Below, piece by piece: positions 9,186-18,062 of a stretch of 64,000 nt of DNA. The notes beneath the pieces are model-generated. The model saw only the letters and a list, made by a program, of their open reading frames with translations. It was not told the origin of the DNA and made no database searches. Both the position numbers and the translations under genes were made by a program. Numbering within the stretch: position 1 is the first letter of the stretch; every line of letters starts with the position of its first letter. The stretch is from contig NZ_FOWQ01000005.1 of assembly GCF_900115505.1 (NCBI RefSeq), forward strand, positions 186,001 to 250,000, given 5' to 3'. This DNA is from Geodermatophilus dictyosporus (GTDB lineage: Bacteria > Actinomycetota > Actinomycetes > Mycobacteriales > Geodermatophilaceae).

Positions 9186-9944
9186 TCACTGCCAGCTGAT
9201 CACCTGGTCGGTCAGCTGCGGGTGCCGCCGGGTGACCCAGTCGGCGTACTCCTGCATGTGCTCACGCATCAACTGCTCGGCGGCGTCGGCCTCGCCCGCG
9301 GCGATGGCCCGGGCGATCGCCGCGTGGACCTCGAGCACGTGCCGGCGCTCGTCCTCGGGCGAGAGCAGGCCGGTGACCTGGTCGCGGAAGACGTCCTCCA
9401 GCGACACGCTCACCAGGTTGAGCACCGGGTTGCCCGACATCGAGGCGACGCCGCGGTGGAAGTCGGTGGTGGCGGCGTAGTAGACGGAGTCGTCCTCCAC
9501 GGCCGTGGTGTCGGGGTCGGCCACCTTGTCCGCCAGTTCCTGGCCGCGCCGCTCGGCGGCCAGCCGGGCCATCATCGGCTCGAGCACCAGCCGGGCCTCG
9601 ATCAGCTGGCCGAAGGTCATGCCGCCGAGGTGGAAGAACAGCGTCGACATCCGGCCGTAGTCGCGGGTGCCGACCTCGATGACCATCGGCCCGCCGTTGC
9701 GGCCGGGCTTCATGGTGATCAGCCCGTGCACCTCGAGGATGCGCAGCGCCTCGCGCAGCGAGCCGCGGCCCACGCCGTAGTCCTCGAGCATCTGCGCCTC
9801 GGAGGACAGGAGCGTGCCCGGTGGCAGCTTGCGGGAGACGATCTCGTGCACGATCTCCTGCGCCAGCGCCTCCGCCACCTTGGCACCACGCTTGATGGGG
9901 CGCGGGGCCGGTCCATCGGCTCGGGGACGCGCACTGACGGTCAT
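9186..9944 (-). CDS. GntR/FadR-family transcriptional regulator
   Basis: 252-residue regulator with an N-terminal winged helix (about 20-90; LPPGTLLSSEAQMLEDYGVG then GSLREALRILEVHGLI) and a C-terminal all-helical FCD ligand domain (LVLEPMMARLAAERR, TDFHRGVASMSGNPVL). The FadR group typically represses catabolic operons and releases DNA on binding an acyl-CoA or acid. ATG 9944 is the first good start downstream of a palindrome at 9969-9990, which suggests autoregulation. It probably controls the neighbouring operons. Confidence 0.9.
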   Translation of the reverse strand: MTVSARPRADGPAPRPIKRGAKVAEALAQEIVHEIVSRKLPPGTLLSSEAQMLEDYGVGRGSLREALRILEVHGLITMKPGRNGGPMVIEVGTRDYGRMSTLFFHLGGMTFGQLIEARLVLEPMMARLAAERRGQELADKVADPDTTAVEDDSVYYAATTDFHRGVASMSGNPVLNLVSVSLEDVFRDQVTGLLSPEDERRHVLEVHAAIARAIAAGEADAAEQLMREHMQEYADWVTRRHPQLTDQVISWQ

Positions 9945-9968
9945 GGACCCAGCGTAGGCCGGTGAGCA

Positions 9969-9990
9969 CCGTACCCTGATATTGGTACGG
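9969..9990. promoter_or_regulatory. Candidate GntR operator
   Basis: CCGTACC (9969-9975) and GGTACGG (9984-9990) form a perfect 7-bp inverted repeat with an 8-nt AT-rich spacer, 25 nt upstream of the GntR start. The TATTGGT within it also occurs in the divergent operon promoter at 6405. Confidence 0.5.
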
Positions 9991-10183
9991 CTGATTGACC
10001 CCAAGGGGTCGGCCCCCGCCCCGCTCACGCACCCGGGGTCGGCTGCGAGTGGTGCTCAGCGGCCGGCGGTGTGGTGGTCGGCGACCTGCGCCGCCGTGAG
10101 CACGACACCCGGGTGGAACGCGGCACCGGCCAGCGAGCCGGCGAGGTGGTTGCTGGTCGGCCGGACCGGCCAGGAGTCCTTGT

Positions 10184-10561
10184 TCAGCTGGTCGTACGGT
10201 GCAGCAGGGCCACGGCGGACCGGTCGACCGGCGTGCTGTCGGCCCGGGCGTTGGCGTCGCCGCGCAGCACGAGGCCGCCGTCGGTCACCTCGACCAGCCG
10301 GTGCAGCCGCAGCCGCCCGGCGTGGTCGGGGTCGTCGACGAGCAGGATCTGGCCCGGCGTCAGGTCGCCATCGGCCACGGGCCGGGCGAGGACGACGTCC
10401 CCGACGGCGAGGGTCGGCGTCATCGAGCTCGACACGACCACCGACGACTCCCGGCCCGCGGCCACCGGCACCACCGACCACAGCAGCAGCCCGGCGAGCG
10501 TGCCGAGCAGCCCGCGCGCCGGCAGCGGGACGGCCAACAGGTCTCCGGCAGGTGCCCTCAC
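10184..10561 (-). CDS. SipW/ER-type signal peptidase I-like protein
   Basis: Small membrane-anchored peptidase of family S26. One hydrophobic segment (GLLGTLAGLLLWSVVPVAAG) precedes SSSMTPTLAVGDVVLAR, where the Ser of the SM(T)P box is the nucleophile. The region RLRLHRLVEV has His where bacterial enzymes have Lys, as in the archaeal/ER/SipW type. GDANARADST matches the third box. The start is uncertain: GTG 10561 gives 125 residues; in-frame starts up to 10705 would run into the cspA leader. The next 128 bp towards the GntR gene hold an unrecognised open stretch and no clear gene. Confidence 0.65.
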   Translation of the reverse strand: MRAPAGDLLAVPLPARGLLGTLAGLLLWSVVPVAAGRESSVVVSSSMTPTLAVGDVVLARPVADGDLTPGQILLVDDPDHAGRLRLHRLVEVTDGGLVLRGDANARADSTPVDRSAVALLHRTTS

Positions 10562-10704
10562 CCCGACGGGTGGAGGACGTCGCGACGAGAAGTGGCAGCC
10601 CCGTCCCGCCACGGAGCCGTCCAGGCAGCTAGGGTCGTGCACGTCGGGAAGGCCCTGCGCACTGGCAGGACCCCGATGCACCATCGCAGCTAGGAGCGAG
10701 CGCA

Positions 10705-10908
10705 ATGCCCGAAGGAACTGTCAAGTGGTTCAACGCGGAGAAGGGGTTCGGCTTCGCCACCCCTGACGGTGGCGGACCGGACGTCTTCGTCCACTACTCG
10801 GCCATCCAGACCAGCGGTTACCGCAGCCTCGACGAGGGGCAGCGCATCTCGTTCGACGTCGAGCAGGGTCAGAAGGGTCCGCAGGCGGCAAACGTCACCC
10901 CGCTCTGA
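10705..10908 (+). CDS. cspA: Cold-shock protein
   Basis: 67-residue single cold-shock domain binding single-stranded RNA/DNA. Both RNA-binding motifs are intact: KGFGFA (14-19) and VFVHYS (27-32). TAGGAG at 10691-10696 is a good ribosome-binding site 8 nt before ATG. The long leader upstream could hold the temperature-responsive 5'UTR of this family. An 11-bp hairpin follows. Confidence 0.97.
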   Translation: MPEGTVKWFNAEKGFGFATPDGGGPDVFVHYSAIQTSGYRSLDEGQRISFDVEQGQKGPQAANVTPL

Positions 10909-10924
10909 TCGCCTGAGCCACCGA

Positions 10925-10960
10925 CAGCGCCCCCGTCCGGTCCGCCGGTCGGGGGCGCTG
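10925..10960. terminator. Hairpin between cspA and a convergent gene
   Basis: CAGCGCCCCCG (10925-10935) pairs perfectly with CGGGGGCGCTG (10950-10960) around a 14-nt loop. It lies 16 nt after the cspA stop and just before the end of the convergent gene. Confidence 0.7.
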
Positions 10961-10977
10961 CCGTGTCCGGGCCCGGT

Positions 10978-11439
10978 TCAGCGTGCGCGCGGCACGTACC
11001 CGCCGATCAGCGCGGACAGCAGCAGCGCGCCGTCGTCCGGCCCGACGGCGGCCGCGGCGTCGGCGAACGCCCGCCAGCGCTGCCGCTCGACGTCGGTCGG
11101 GGCGTGCTCGGCCCGGGCGGCCAACTGCTCGAGCAGCCGCTCCCACTCCCCCTGCGGCGTCGGCCACAGTCCGGTCAGCCGGCGGGCCTCGGGCGAGACG
11201 CCGGTGAAGCGGACGATCTCGCCGGAGTAGGTGGTGAGCACCTCGACGTAGCCGGCGTCGGCCAGCGCCCGGGCGGCGGCCAGCACGTCGGGCTTGGCCA
11301 GGCCGCTGGCCGGCACCACCTGGCCGAGGTAGGGGTTGCCGCCGTGCTCGGGCCCGTCGACCAGCCGGGCGACCGCGCGCAGCACGGGCAGGTCACGGCG
11401 GAACCAGGTGTCGGGCAGGGACCGGTCGGGCGGGGTCAC
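10978..11439 (-). CDS. Conserved hypothetical, possible winged-helix protein
   Basis: 153 residues, not recognised. The central part ([40 protein letters not shown], shown here only in outline as helix-turn-helix then a beta wing) resembles a winged helix, and the C-terminal half is helical, acidic and Trp/Glu-rich. No transmembrane segment or signal peptide. It is convergent with cspA and divergent from msrB. A DNA-binding role is only a guess. Confidence 0.6.
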   Translation of the reverse strand: MTPPDRSLPDTWFRRDLPVLRAVARLVDGPEHGGNPYLGQVVPASGLAKPDVLAAARALADAGYVEVLTTYSGEIVRFTGVSPEARRLTGLWPTPQGEWERLLEQLAARAEHAPTDVERQRWRAFADAAAAVGPDDGALLLSALIGGYVPRAR

Positions 11440-11504
11440 GCCGTCCAGTCTCCCGCGCGCGTTCCCGGCCCCGGCGGGTGGCGGGCCGGGCCTACCGTGG
11501 GGAC

Positions 11505-11921
11505 ATGACGACGTCCGCGCAGCAGCCGAAGGTGACCCGGTCCGACGAGGAGTGGCGGGCGCAGCTCTCGCCGCAGGAGTACGCCGTCCTCCGCCAGGCC
11601 GGCACCGAGCGCCCGTGGACCGGCGAGTACGTGGACACGAAGACCGTCGGCGTCTACACCTGCCGGGCCTGCGGCGCCGAGCTGTTCCGCTCGGAGACCA
11701 AGTTCGACTCGCACTGCGGCTGGCCGTCGTTCTACGAGCCGTCGGCGGCCGACAACGTGGTGCTCCGCGAGGACCGCACCCTGGGCATGGTCCGCACCGA
11801 GGTCCTCTGCGGCACCTGCCACAGCCACCTCGGTCACGTCTTCGACGACGCCCCGCAGACGCCGACCGGCGACCGCTACTGCATCAACAGCGTCTCCATC
11901 CGGCTGGTGCCGGCGGAGTAG
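11505..11921 (+). CDS. msrB: Peptide-methionine (R)-S-oxide reductase
   Basis: 138-residue MsrB repairing methionine-R-sulfoxide. Two zinc CxxC pairs (CRAC and CGTC), the substrate motif HSHLGHVF and the catalytic cysteine in RYCINSVSI are present, followed by the usual short tail. ATG 11505 is followed directly by the conserved region [15 protein letters not shown]. Its position next to the haem genes matches Rv2674 in M. tuberculosis. Confidence 0.97.
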   Translation: MTTSAQQPKVTRSDEEWRAQLSPQEYAVLRQAGTERPWTGEYVDTKTVGVYTCRACGAELFRSETKFDSHCGWPSFYEPSAADNVVLREDRTLGMVRTEVLCGTCHSHLGHVFDDAPQTPTGDRYCINSVSIRLVPAE

Positions 11922-11937
11922 CGCTGCGGCGCAGCCG

Positions 11938-12081
11938 TCAGGCGCCGATGATCCTCGAGATCCGCGCCCCGCGGTCGTCGTCCTTCCCGCAGCGGGCGCA
12001 CCTGAGGTAGCCCTGTCCCTGCTCGTTGCGCTGCGGACGCCAGGCGTGCAGGCCCAGGCGGCAGCGGAGAGTCCCCAGCAC
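11938..12081 (-). CDS. Small zinc-ribbon-like protein
   Basis: 47-residue protein with a conserved actinobacterial layout: CRLGLHAW, then NEQGQGYLRCARCGKD, with Cys/His residues that could bind zinc. GTG 12081 is preferred because conservation appears to begin there; a longer in-frame start at 12204 would add Arg-rich low-quality sequence. It is convergent with msrB, 16 nt away. Function unknown. Confidence 0.6.
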   Translation of the reverse strand: MLGTLRCRLGLHAWRPQRNEQGQGYLRCARCGKDDDRGARISRIIGA

Positions 12082-12181
12082 GGCCGCATGGTCGCCCCGG
12101 CACCGGGCGTCCGACAGGGCCGAACGCCCCGGGGCGGTCACCCCGTGGCGGGCGGCCGCCCGCGGCCCGCGACGTCTACCG

Positions 12182-12251
12182 CACCGCAGCGCGTCCCACC
12201 GCACCGTGGGCGGTCAGGGAGGACCCGCGACGATCGTGTCACCTGGTGATC
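12182..12251. repeat. Two-copy intergenic element, copy 1
   Basis: CACCGCA, a 40-bp core (12189-12228) with inverted ends GCGCGTCC/GGACCCGC, then GACGATC and a GATC-bounded near-palindrome (12232-12251). The core matches 21539-21578 at 37 of 40 positions in inverted orientation, while both flanks match in direct orientation. It lies 13 nt past the hemQ stop. Confidence 0.65.
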
Positions 12252-12264
12252 GCGCGGCCAGGCG

Positions 12265-12984
12265 TCACGGCAGGTCGGCGACGAGCTCCGCCACCGGCTT
12301 GCGGGTGCCGGTGTAGAAGGGGACCTCCTCGCGCACGTGCCGGCGGGCGCGGCTGGCCCGCAGGTCGCGCATGAGGTCGACGATGCGGTGCAGCTCGTCG
12401 GCCTCGAAGGCGAGCATCCACTCGTAGTCGCCCAGGCCGAAGGACGCGACGGTGTTCGCGCGCACGTCGGGGTAGGGCCGGGCCTGCATGCCGTGCTCCT
12501 TGAGCATGTCCCGCCGCTCCTCGTCGGGCAGCAGGTACCACTCGTAGGACCGCACGAACGGGTAGACGCAGACGTAGCGGCGCGGCTCCTCGTCGGCCAG
12601 GAACGCCGGGATGTGGCTGCGGTTGAACTCCGCCGGCCGGTGCAGCGCCATCTGCGACCACACCGGCTCCAGGTGCCGGCCGAGCGCGGTGCGGCGCAGC
12701 CGGCCGTAGGCCTCCTGCAGCGCCTCGGGCGTCTCGGCGTGCCACCAGACCATGACGTCGGCGTCGGCGCGCAGGCCCGAGACGTCGTAGGTGCCGCGGA
12801 CGACGACGCCCTTGCCGGCCAGCTCCTCGACCAGCCCCGCCACCTCGTCGGCCAGGGCGGTGCGCGGCTCGTCGCCCAGCGGCCGGGCCAGCCGGAACAC
12901 CGACCACATCGTGTAGCGGATCAGGGAGTTGAGCTCGTTGGCCCGCTTGCCCACGCTGCGCTGCTCCTGGGGCGTCTCGGTCAT
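12265..12984 (-). CDS. hemQ: Coproheme decarboxylase (chlorite dismutase-like)
   Basis: 239-residue HemQ/ChdC, which decarboxylates coproheme to protohaem in the last step of the coproporphyrin-dependent pathway. The catalytic tyrosine region [13 protein letters not shown] and the haem-proximal histidine region [15 protein letters not shown] are intact, and [11 protein letters not shown] closes the protein. It starts 7 nt after the DUF4126-like gene and is the last gene of the hemE-hemY-DUF4126-hemQ operon. It corresponds to Rv2676c. Confidence 0.95.
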   Translation of the reverse strand: MTETPQEQRSVGKRANELNSLIRYTMWSVFRLARPLGDEPRTALADEVAGLVEELAGKGVVVRGTYDVSGLRADADVMVWWHAETPEALQEAYGRLRRTALGRHLEPVWSQMALHRPAEFNRSHIPAFLADEEPRRYVCVYPFVRSYEWYLLPDEERRDMLKEHGMQARPYPDVRANTVASFGLGDYEWMLAFEADELHRIVDLMRDLRASRARRHVREEVPFYTGTRKPVAELVADLP

Positions 12985-12991
12985 GCCCCCA

Positions 12992-13453
12992 TCATCGCGC
13001 GCCCGGCCGGGACCCTGCCGGGCCGTCAGGTGTGGCGCGGGCCGCAGCGGCGGCGAGGGCCAGCACCAGCGCGTCCTCGACCAGTGCCGCCGGCAGCGCC
13101 CCGAGCCGGGGTGCCGCCGCCCGGCGCCAGCGCGCCCCGCCGAGCGTCCCGGTCGCGGCGCCGGCCGCCCCGGCGAGCGCCGGCAGCACCTGCCCGCCCC
13201 CGCCGCGGCGGGCCAGCAGCCACCCGCCGGCCGCGCCGGAGACCAGCCGGACGGCGGCGCTCGGCGGCATCGTGCGGTCGGGCGTCCCGGGCAGCTTGTC
13301 GGCGACCAGCTCGCCGGCGACGGCGGCGAGCGCGGCCGCCCGCAGCGGCCACCGCGGGGACGAGGTGAGCACGGGAGCGGCGATGCCCAGGGCGCTGCGG
13401 CCCCCGGCGGCGGTCCCGAGCAGGGCGGCCCGCAGGACGGCGGAGGAGGTCAC
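12992..13453 (-). CDS. DUF4126-like membrane protein
   Basis: 153 residues, Ala/Gly-rich, with about four weak hydrophobic helices. The block [17 protein letters not shown] followed by [12 protein letters not shown] is the DUF4126-type signature. It sits between hemY and hemQ with 24 and 7 nt gaps, so it is co-transcribed with haem synthesis. A role in handling porphyrins is unproven. Confidence 0.75.
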   Translation of the reverse strand: MTSSAVLRAALLGTAAGGRSALGIAAPVLTSSPRWPLRAAALAAVAGELVADKLPGTPDRTMPPSAAVRLVSGAAGGWLLARRGGGGQVLPALAGAAGAATGTLGGARWRRAAAPRLGALPAALVEDALVLALAAAAARATPDGPAGSRPGAR

Positions 13454-13477
13454 GGGTGCGAGCGTGGCAGGCCGGGG

Positions 13478-14845
13478 TCAGGCCAGCGCGTCGACGGCGC
13501 GGCGGGCGCTGCGGATGCAGGCCGGCACCCCGACGCCGTCGTAGGCCGCGCCGGCCACGGCCAGCCCGGGCACCGCGGCGACGGCGTCCCGGACCGCCAC
13601 CACCCGCTGCGGGTGGCCGACCAGGTACTGCGGCAGCCCCCCGCCCCAGCGCACCAGGTGGGCCTCCACCGGCTCGGGGCGCTCGAGGTCGAGCAGGTCG
13701 GCGACGTCGGCCACCACCGCGGCGGTGAGGTCGTCGTCGTCGCGCTGCAGCTGCGCCTCGTCGCCGTAGCGGCCCACCGAGGCGCGCACCCGCAGCAGCC
13801 CGCCGCCGGACAGGTGCGGCCACTTCGAGGAGGAGACGGTGACGCCCTTGACCAGCCGCCCGGTCACCGGCGGGACCAGCAGGCCGGAGCCCGCGGCCAC
13901 CGGCTGGGCCGGGAAGGCCATCGCCACCACGGCCGTCGACGCGTACGGGATCCCCCGCAGCGGCTCCACGGCGTCCGGGGCGACCCCGGACAGCAGCCGC
14001 GCCGCCTTGCCCGCCGGCGCGGCGAGGACCACGGCGTCGGCCTCGAGCACCTCCGGGGCGGCCACCGGGCCGACGGCGACCTCGAGCCGCCCCCCTGCCC
14101 GCCGGATCGCGTGCGCCGGCGTCCGCAGCCGCACGACCGCACCGGAGGCCTCGACCAGCGCCTGCGGCAGCGAGCCGATCCCGTCGGCGACGGTGACGAA
14201 CACCGGCCCGTCGGCGTCGCCCCGGCTGCGCGCCCCCGCGTCGCGGGCGGCGACGGCGGCGGCGAGGACCGAGTCGGCGCGCGCGAGCTGGGCGGCCAGC
14301 GCCGGCATGGTCGCGGCCAGCGAGAGGTCGTCGGGCCGGCCGGCGTAGACCCCGCCCAGCAGCGGCTCGACCAGCCGGTCGACCACCTCGTCGCCGAGCC
14401 GCCCGCGCAGCAGCGCCCCGACCGACACGTCGCCGTCCAGCCGCAGCGGCGGCAGGTCGGCCTCGGCGCGCACCCGCGCGACGCCGTCCGGGGTCAGCAC
14501 ACCGGTCAGCCCGTCGGCCGACGTGGGCACGCCCTGCACGGTGCCCGGGGGCAGCGGGTGCCGCCCGTCGGGGAGCACGATCGAGGCCTGCGTCGTCGCC
14601 GGGGCCACCAGCCGCTCGCCCAGCCCGAGCGCCCCGACCAGCTCGACGGCCTCGGGCACCCGCGCGAGCACCGCCTCGGGCCCGGTGTCGTACCACTGGC
14701 CGGCCAGCTCCAGCCGGTCGATCTTGCCGCCGACGCGGCCACCGGCCTCCAGGACGACCACCTCGTCACCGGGACGGCGCCGCGACCACTCGAACGCGGC
14801 GGTCAGCCCGGCGATGCCGGCGCCGACGACGACCAGGCGGGTCAT
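13478..14845 (-). CDS. hemY: Coproporphyrinogen/protoporphyrinogen oxidase
   Basis: 455-residue FAD protein of the HemY/CgoX family; in actinobacteria it oxidises coproporphyrinogen III to coproporphyrin III. The N-terminal dinucleotide motif [25 protein letters not shown], the central [10 protein letters not shown] and the C-terminal [14 protein letters not shown] are typical. The ATG overlaps the hemE stop (ATGA at 14842-14845), so it is translationally coupled to hemE. Confidence 0.94.
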   Translation of the reverse strand: MTRLVVVGAGIAGLTAAFEWSRRRPGDEVVVLEAGGRVGGKIDRLELAGQWYDTGPEAVLARVPEAVELVGALGLGERLVAPATTQASIVLPDGRHPLPPGTVQGVPTSADGLTGVLTPDGVARVRAEADLPPLRLDGDVSVGALLRGRLGDEVVDRLVEPLLGGVYAGRPDDLSLAATMPALAAQLARADSVLAAAVAARDAGARSRGDADGPVFVTVADGIGSLPQALVEASGAVVRLRTPAHAIRRAGGRLEVAVGPVAAPEVLEADAVVLAAPAGKAARLLSGVAPDAVEPLRGIPYASTAVVAMAFPAQPVAAGSGLLVPPVTGRLVKGVTVSSSKWPHLSGGGLLRVRASVGRYGDEAQLQRDDDDLTAAVVADVADLLDLERPEPVEAHLVRWGGGLPQYLVGHPQRVVAVRDAVAAVPGLAVAGAAYDGVGVPACIRSARRAVDALA

Positions 14846-15897
14846 CGCTGCGACAGCTCGTGCACCAGGTCGACGACGTGGGTGAGCGCGCCGGGGTCGG
14901 TCTCGGGCAGCACGCCGTGGCCCAGGTTGAACACGTGGCCGCGGGCGGCGCGGCCCTCCTCGACCACCCGGCGCACCTCGCGGTCGACGGTCTCCCGGTC
15001 GGCCAGCAGGACGGCGGGGTCGAGGTTGCCCTGCAGCGAGCGGGTCGGGCCCACGCGGCGGGCGGCCTCGTCCAGCGGCACCCGCCAGTCGACGCCGACG
15101 ACGTCGGCCCCGGCGTCGCCGATCAGCGCGAGCAGCTCGCCGGTGCCCACGCCGAAGTGGATGCGGGGCACGTCCCGGTCGCCGAGCCCGTCGAAGACCG
15201 CGCGGGAGTGCGGCTGCACCCGGGTGCCGTAGTCGGCGGCCGAGAGGACGCCGGCCCAGGAGTCGAACAGCTGCACCGCCGAGGCGCCGTTGTCCACCTG
15301 CACGCGCAGGAAGGTCGCCGCCGAGACCGCCAGGCGGTCGAGCAGCCGGCCCCACGCCGCGGGCTCGGCGTACATGAACGCCTTGGTGCGGGCGTGCTCC
15401 TTGGAGGGGCCGCCCTCGATCAGGTAGGTGGCCAGGGTGAACGGCGCCCCGGCGAAGCCGATGAGCGGGGTGGGGCCGAGCTCGGCGACCAGCCGGCGCA
15501 CCGCCGTCGCCAGGAAGTCCAGCCGGTCGGGCTCGAGGTCGGGCAGCGCGTCGACGTCGGCGACGGTGCGCACGGGGCTGGCCACGACCGGGCCGACGCC
15601 GGGCTTGATCTCGATGTCGACGCCGGCCACCACCAGCGGCAGCACGATGTCGGAGAAGAGGATCGCGGCGTCGACGCCGTGCCGGCGCACCGGCTGCAGG
15701 GTGATCTCGGTGACCAGGTCGGGGTCCTGGCAGGCCCCCAGCATCGCCGTCCCGGCGCGCAGGGCCCGGTACTCCGGCAGCGAGCGGCCGGCCTGGCGCA
15801 TGAACCACACCGGCGTCCGGTCGACCGGGAGGCCGCGCGCGGCCCGGACCAGGCCCGAGTCGGCGGGAGACGGGGCGGCGGAGGCAGCGGCGGTCAC
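14842..15897 (-). CDS. hemE: Uroporphyrinogen decarboxylase
   Basis: 351-residue HemE decarboxylating uroporphyrinogen III to coproporphyrinogen III. The N-terminal [16 protein letters not shown] signature, the active-site Asp in FSDIVLPL and the C-terminal [16 protein letters not shown] are complete. GTG 15897 gives the usual family length. It is the first gene of the haem operon and diverges from DUF3000 across a 102-bp gap. Confidence 0.97.
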   Translation of the reverse strand: MTAAASAAPSPADSGLVRAARGLPVDRTPVWFMRQAGRSLPEYRALRAGTAMLGACQDPDLVTEITLQPVRRHGVDAAILFSDIVLPLVVAGVDIEIKPGVGPVVASPVRTVADVDALPDLEPDRLDFLATAVRRLVAELGPTPLIGFAGAPFTLATYLIEGGPSKEHARTKAFMYAEPAAWGRLLDRLAVSAATFLRVQVDNGASAVQLFDSWAGVLSAADYGTRVQPHSRAVFDGLGDRDVPRIHFGVGTGELLALIGDAGADVVGVDWRVPLDEAARRVGPTRSLQGNLDPAVLLADRETVDREVRRVVEEGRAARGHVFNLGHGVLPETDPGALTHVVDLVHELSQR

Positions 15898-15999
15898 GAC
15901 GATCCATCCTCCCAGACCGGCGGGGGCTCCCCCACCGCGCGCCGGTCCGACCTGCGGCGCGTCCGAGACAGACGCGCCGCGGGGCCCTACCCTGCGGTC

Positions 16000-16638
16000 G
16001 TGGAGCCACGCAGCCTGGCCGGTCCGAGGGACGGCGCCGGCGCACGCGCGGGCGCCGGGGACGTCCCGCCGCCCGCCGACTTCGTGGCCGCCCTGGAGTC
16101 GCTGGCCTCGCTGCGGGTGCGCCCGGAGATCGTGGTGGAGCGCATCCCCGCGCCCCAGCGGCTGGCGCCCTTCGCGCACGCCCTGGGCGCCCGGATCACC
16201 GAGCTCGACGGCGACGAGGAGGTCGAGGTCGCCAGCGCCCGCTTCATCGTGCTGCACGACCCGGCCGGCCACGAGGCCTGGGCGGGCACCACGCGCTGCG
16301 TCGGCTACGTCTCGGCCACCACCGACGAGCACATGGTCGACGACGCGATGTTCTCCGAGGTCGCCTGGAGCTGGCTGACCGAGGCGCTGGCCGGCTGCGG
16401 CGCCGCCTCGCACGCGCTCGGCGGCACCGTCACCCGCACCGCCTCCACCCGCTTCGGCGACCTGGCCGGCCCCGAGCACTCGGTCGACGTCGAGATCCGC
16501 GCCTCGTGGACGGCGGAGGACACCGGCCTCGACCGGCACCTCGACGCCTGGCTGGAGGTGCTGGCCAACGCCGCGGGCCTGCCCCCGCCGGGGGTGGCGA
16601 TGCTGGGCCCCTCCGGCCCGGTGGCCGACGGCAACTAA
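16000..16638 (+). CDS. DUF3000 protein
   Basis: 212-residue DUF3000 family protein of unknown function, conserved in actinobacteria between hemE and the RNase D-like gene (Rv2680 position). [20 protein letters not shown] near residue 25 and [13 protein letters not shown] near 125 are family-typical. GTG 16000 is used; the first 23 residues are low-complexity Gly/Ala. It diverges from the haem operon. Confidence 0.88.
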   Translation: MEPRSLAGPRDGAGARAGAGDVPPPADFVAALESLASLRVRPEIVVERIPAPQRLAPFAHALGARITELDGDEEVEVASARFIVLHDPAGHEAWAGTTRCVGYVSATTDEHMVDDAMFSEVAWSWLTEALAGCGAASHALGGTVTRTASTRFGDLAGPEHSVDVEIRASWTAEDTGLDRHLDAWLEVLANAAGLPPPGVAMLGPSGPVADGN

Positions 16639-16752
16639 CATCGCGGGGGTGGGGGCACGCCCCCGGGTCCGCGCCGGCCGGCTCGATCCGCCCGGAGGCC
16701 GGAGGACCGGCCGCGGACGCACGGACGACACGGCCGAGAAGGTGGACGGCAA

Positions 16753-17997
16753 CTGAGCACCGAGCCCCTGCCCGACGTTCCCGACGACGGCAGCGAGTAC
16801 CCCGCCCCGACCCCCCTGCTCGCCCCGCGCGACGGCCTGCCCCCGGTCATCGACACCCCCGGGGCGCTGATCGGCTACGCCGACGCCCTGCGCGCCGGCA
16901 GCGGGCCGGTCGCGGTCGACGCCGAGCGCGCCTCCGGCTACCGCTACGGGCAGCGCGCGTACCTCGTGCAGCTGCGCCGCGCCGGGGCCGGCACCGGGCT
17001 GGTCGACCCCGTCCCGCTCGGTGACCTGTCCGCGGTGCAGGACGCGATCGCCGGCGAGGAGTGGGTGCTGCACGCCGCCAGCCAGGACCTGCCCTGCCTG
17101 GCCGAGGTCGGCATGGTGCCCGCCCGGATCTTCGACACCGAGCTGGCCGCGCGGCTGGCCGGGCTGCCGCGCGTGGGGCTGGGTGCCGTCGTCGAGTCGC
17201 TGCTCGGGTACTCGCTGCAGAAGGGCCACTCGGCCGCCGACTGGAGCACCCGGCCGCTGCCCGAGGAGTGGCTGGTCTACGCCGCCCTCGACGTGGAGGT
17301 GCTGGTCGACCTGCGCGACGCGCTGGCCGCGATCCTCGAGGAGCAGGGCAAGACCGAGTGGGCGCGGCAGGAGTTCGCCGCCGTCCTGGCCGCCGGCCCC
17401 CCGCCGCCGCGGCAGGACCCGTGGCGGCGGACCTCCGGGGTGCACGGGCTGCGCAACCGCCGCCAGCTGGGCATGCTGCGCTCGCTGTGGCAGGCCCGCG
17501 ACGACCTGGCCCGCCGGCGCGACGTCGCCCCGGGACGGGTGCTGCCCGACTCCGCGATGGTCTCCGCCGTCCAGGCCGACCCGCAGACCGAGGCCGCGCT
17601 GCTCGAGCTGCCGGTGTTCCGCGGCCGGGCCAACCGCAAGCTGGTCGGGACCTGGTTCGGCGCGCTGACCCGCGGCCGCGCGCTGCCCGACGACGAGCTG
17701 CCGCCGCACAGCCGCGCGGGCGACGGGCCTCCCCCGGCCAACCGCTGGGCCGACCGCGACCCCGCCGCGGCCACCCGCCTGCAGGCGGCCCGCACCGCGC
17801 TGGCCGAGCTGTCGCAGAAGCACGCGGTGCCGGTGGAGAACGTCCTCTCCCCCGACCTGGTGCGCCGGCTCATGTGGGTCCCGCCGGAGCCGCGCGACCC
17901 GGCGACGATCGCCGCGGCGCTGCGGGCCGGCGGTGCCCGCGAGTGGCAGGTCGAGCTCACCCGCGACCTGCTCACCGACGCCGCCACCCGCGCCTGA
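16753..17997 (+). CDS. rnd: Ribonuclease D-like 3'-5' exonuclease (CTG start)
   Basis: 414-residue DEDD exonuclease with HRDC-type helices, processing or trimming RNA. Motif I is [14 protein letters not shown], motif II includes [10 protein letters not shown], and motif [15 protein letters not shown]. The C-terminal part has two helical HRDC-like regions (about 215-290 and 330-400). No ATG, GTG or TTG exists in frame between the previous stop and 16966, and starting at 16966 would remove motif I. CTG 16753, 7 nt after AAGGTGG (16739-16745), is therefore the likely start. It corresponds to Rv2681. A 38-bp palindrome follows. Confidence 0.88.
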   Translation: MSTEPLPDVPDDGSEYPAPTPLLAPRDGLPPVIDTPGALIGYADALRAGSGPVAVDAERASGYRYGQRAYLVQLRRAGAGTGLVDPVPLGDLSAVQDAIAGEEWVLHAASQDLPCLAEVGMVPARIFDTELAARLAGLPRVGLGAVVESLLGYSLQKGHSAADWSTRPLPEEWLVYAALDVEVLVDLRDALAAILEEQGKTEWARQEFAAVLAAGPPPPRQDPWRRTSGVHGLRNRRQLGMLRSLWQARDDLARRRDVAPGRVLPDSAMVSAVQADPQTEAALLELPVFRGRANRKLVGTWFGALTRGRALPDDELPPHSRAGDGPPPANRWADRDPAAATRLQAARTALAELSQKHAVPVENVLSPDLVRRLMWVPPEPRDPATIAAALRAGGAREWQVELTRDLLTDAATRA

Positions 17998-18011
17998 GGC
18001 CCCACGACGGC

Positions 18012-18049
18012 CGGGGGCCCGCCGTCCGGTACCGGACGGCGGGCCCCCG
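18012..18049. terminator. 38-bp perfect palindrome between convergent genes
   Basis: The two 19-nt arms are exact reverse complements (left arm CGGGGGCCCGCCGTCCGGT). It lies between rnd (+) and the sugar permease (-) and can fold on either transcript, so it is probably a bidirectional terminator. Confidence 0.8.
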
Positions 18050-18062
18050 ACTCCGACTCGGG

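Noticed and set aside
10056-10183. Open minus-strand stretch ending ...PGVVLTAAQVADHHTAGR after the signal peptidase
   Set aside because: It has no start codon of its own, overlaps the peptidase end in another frame and has no family I recognise; it may be a remnant but cannot be supported.
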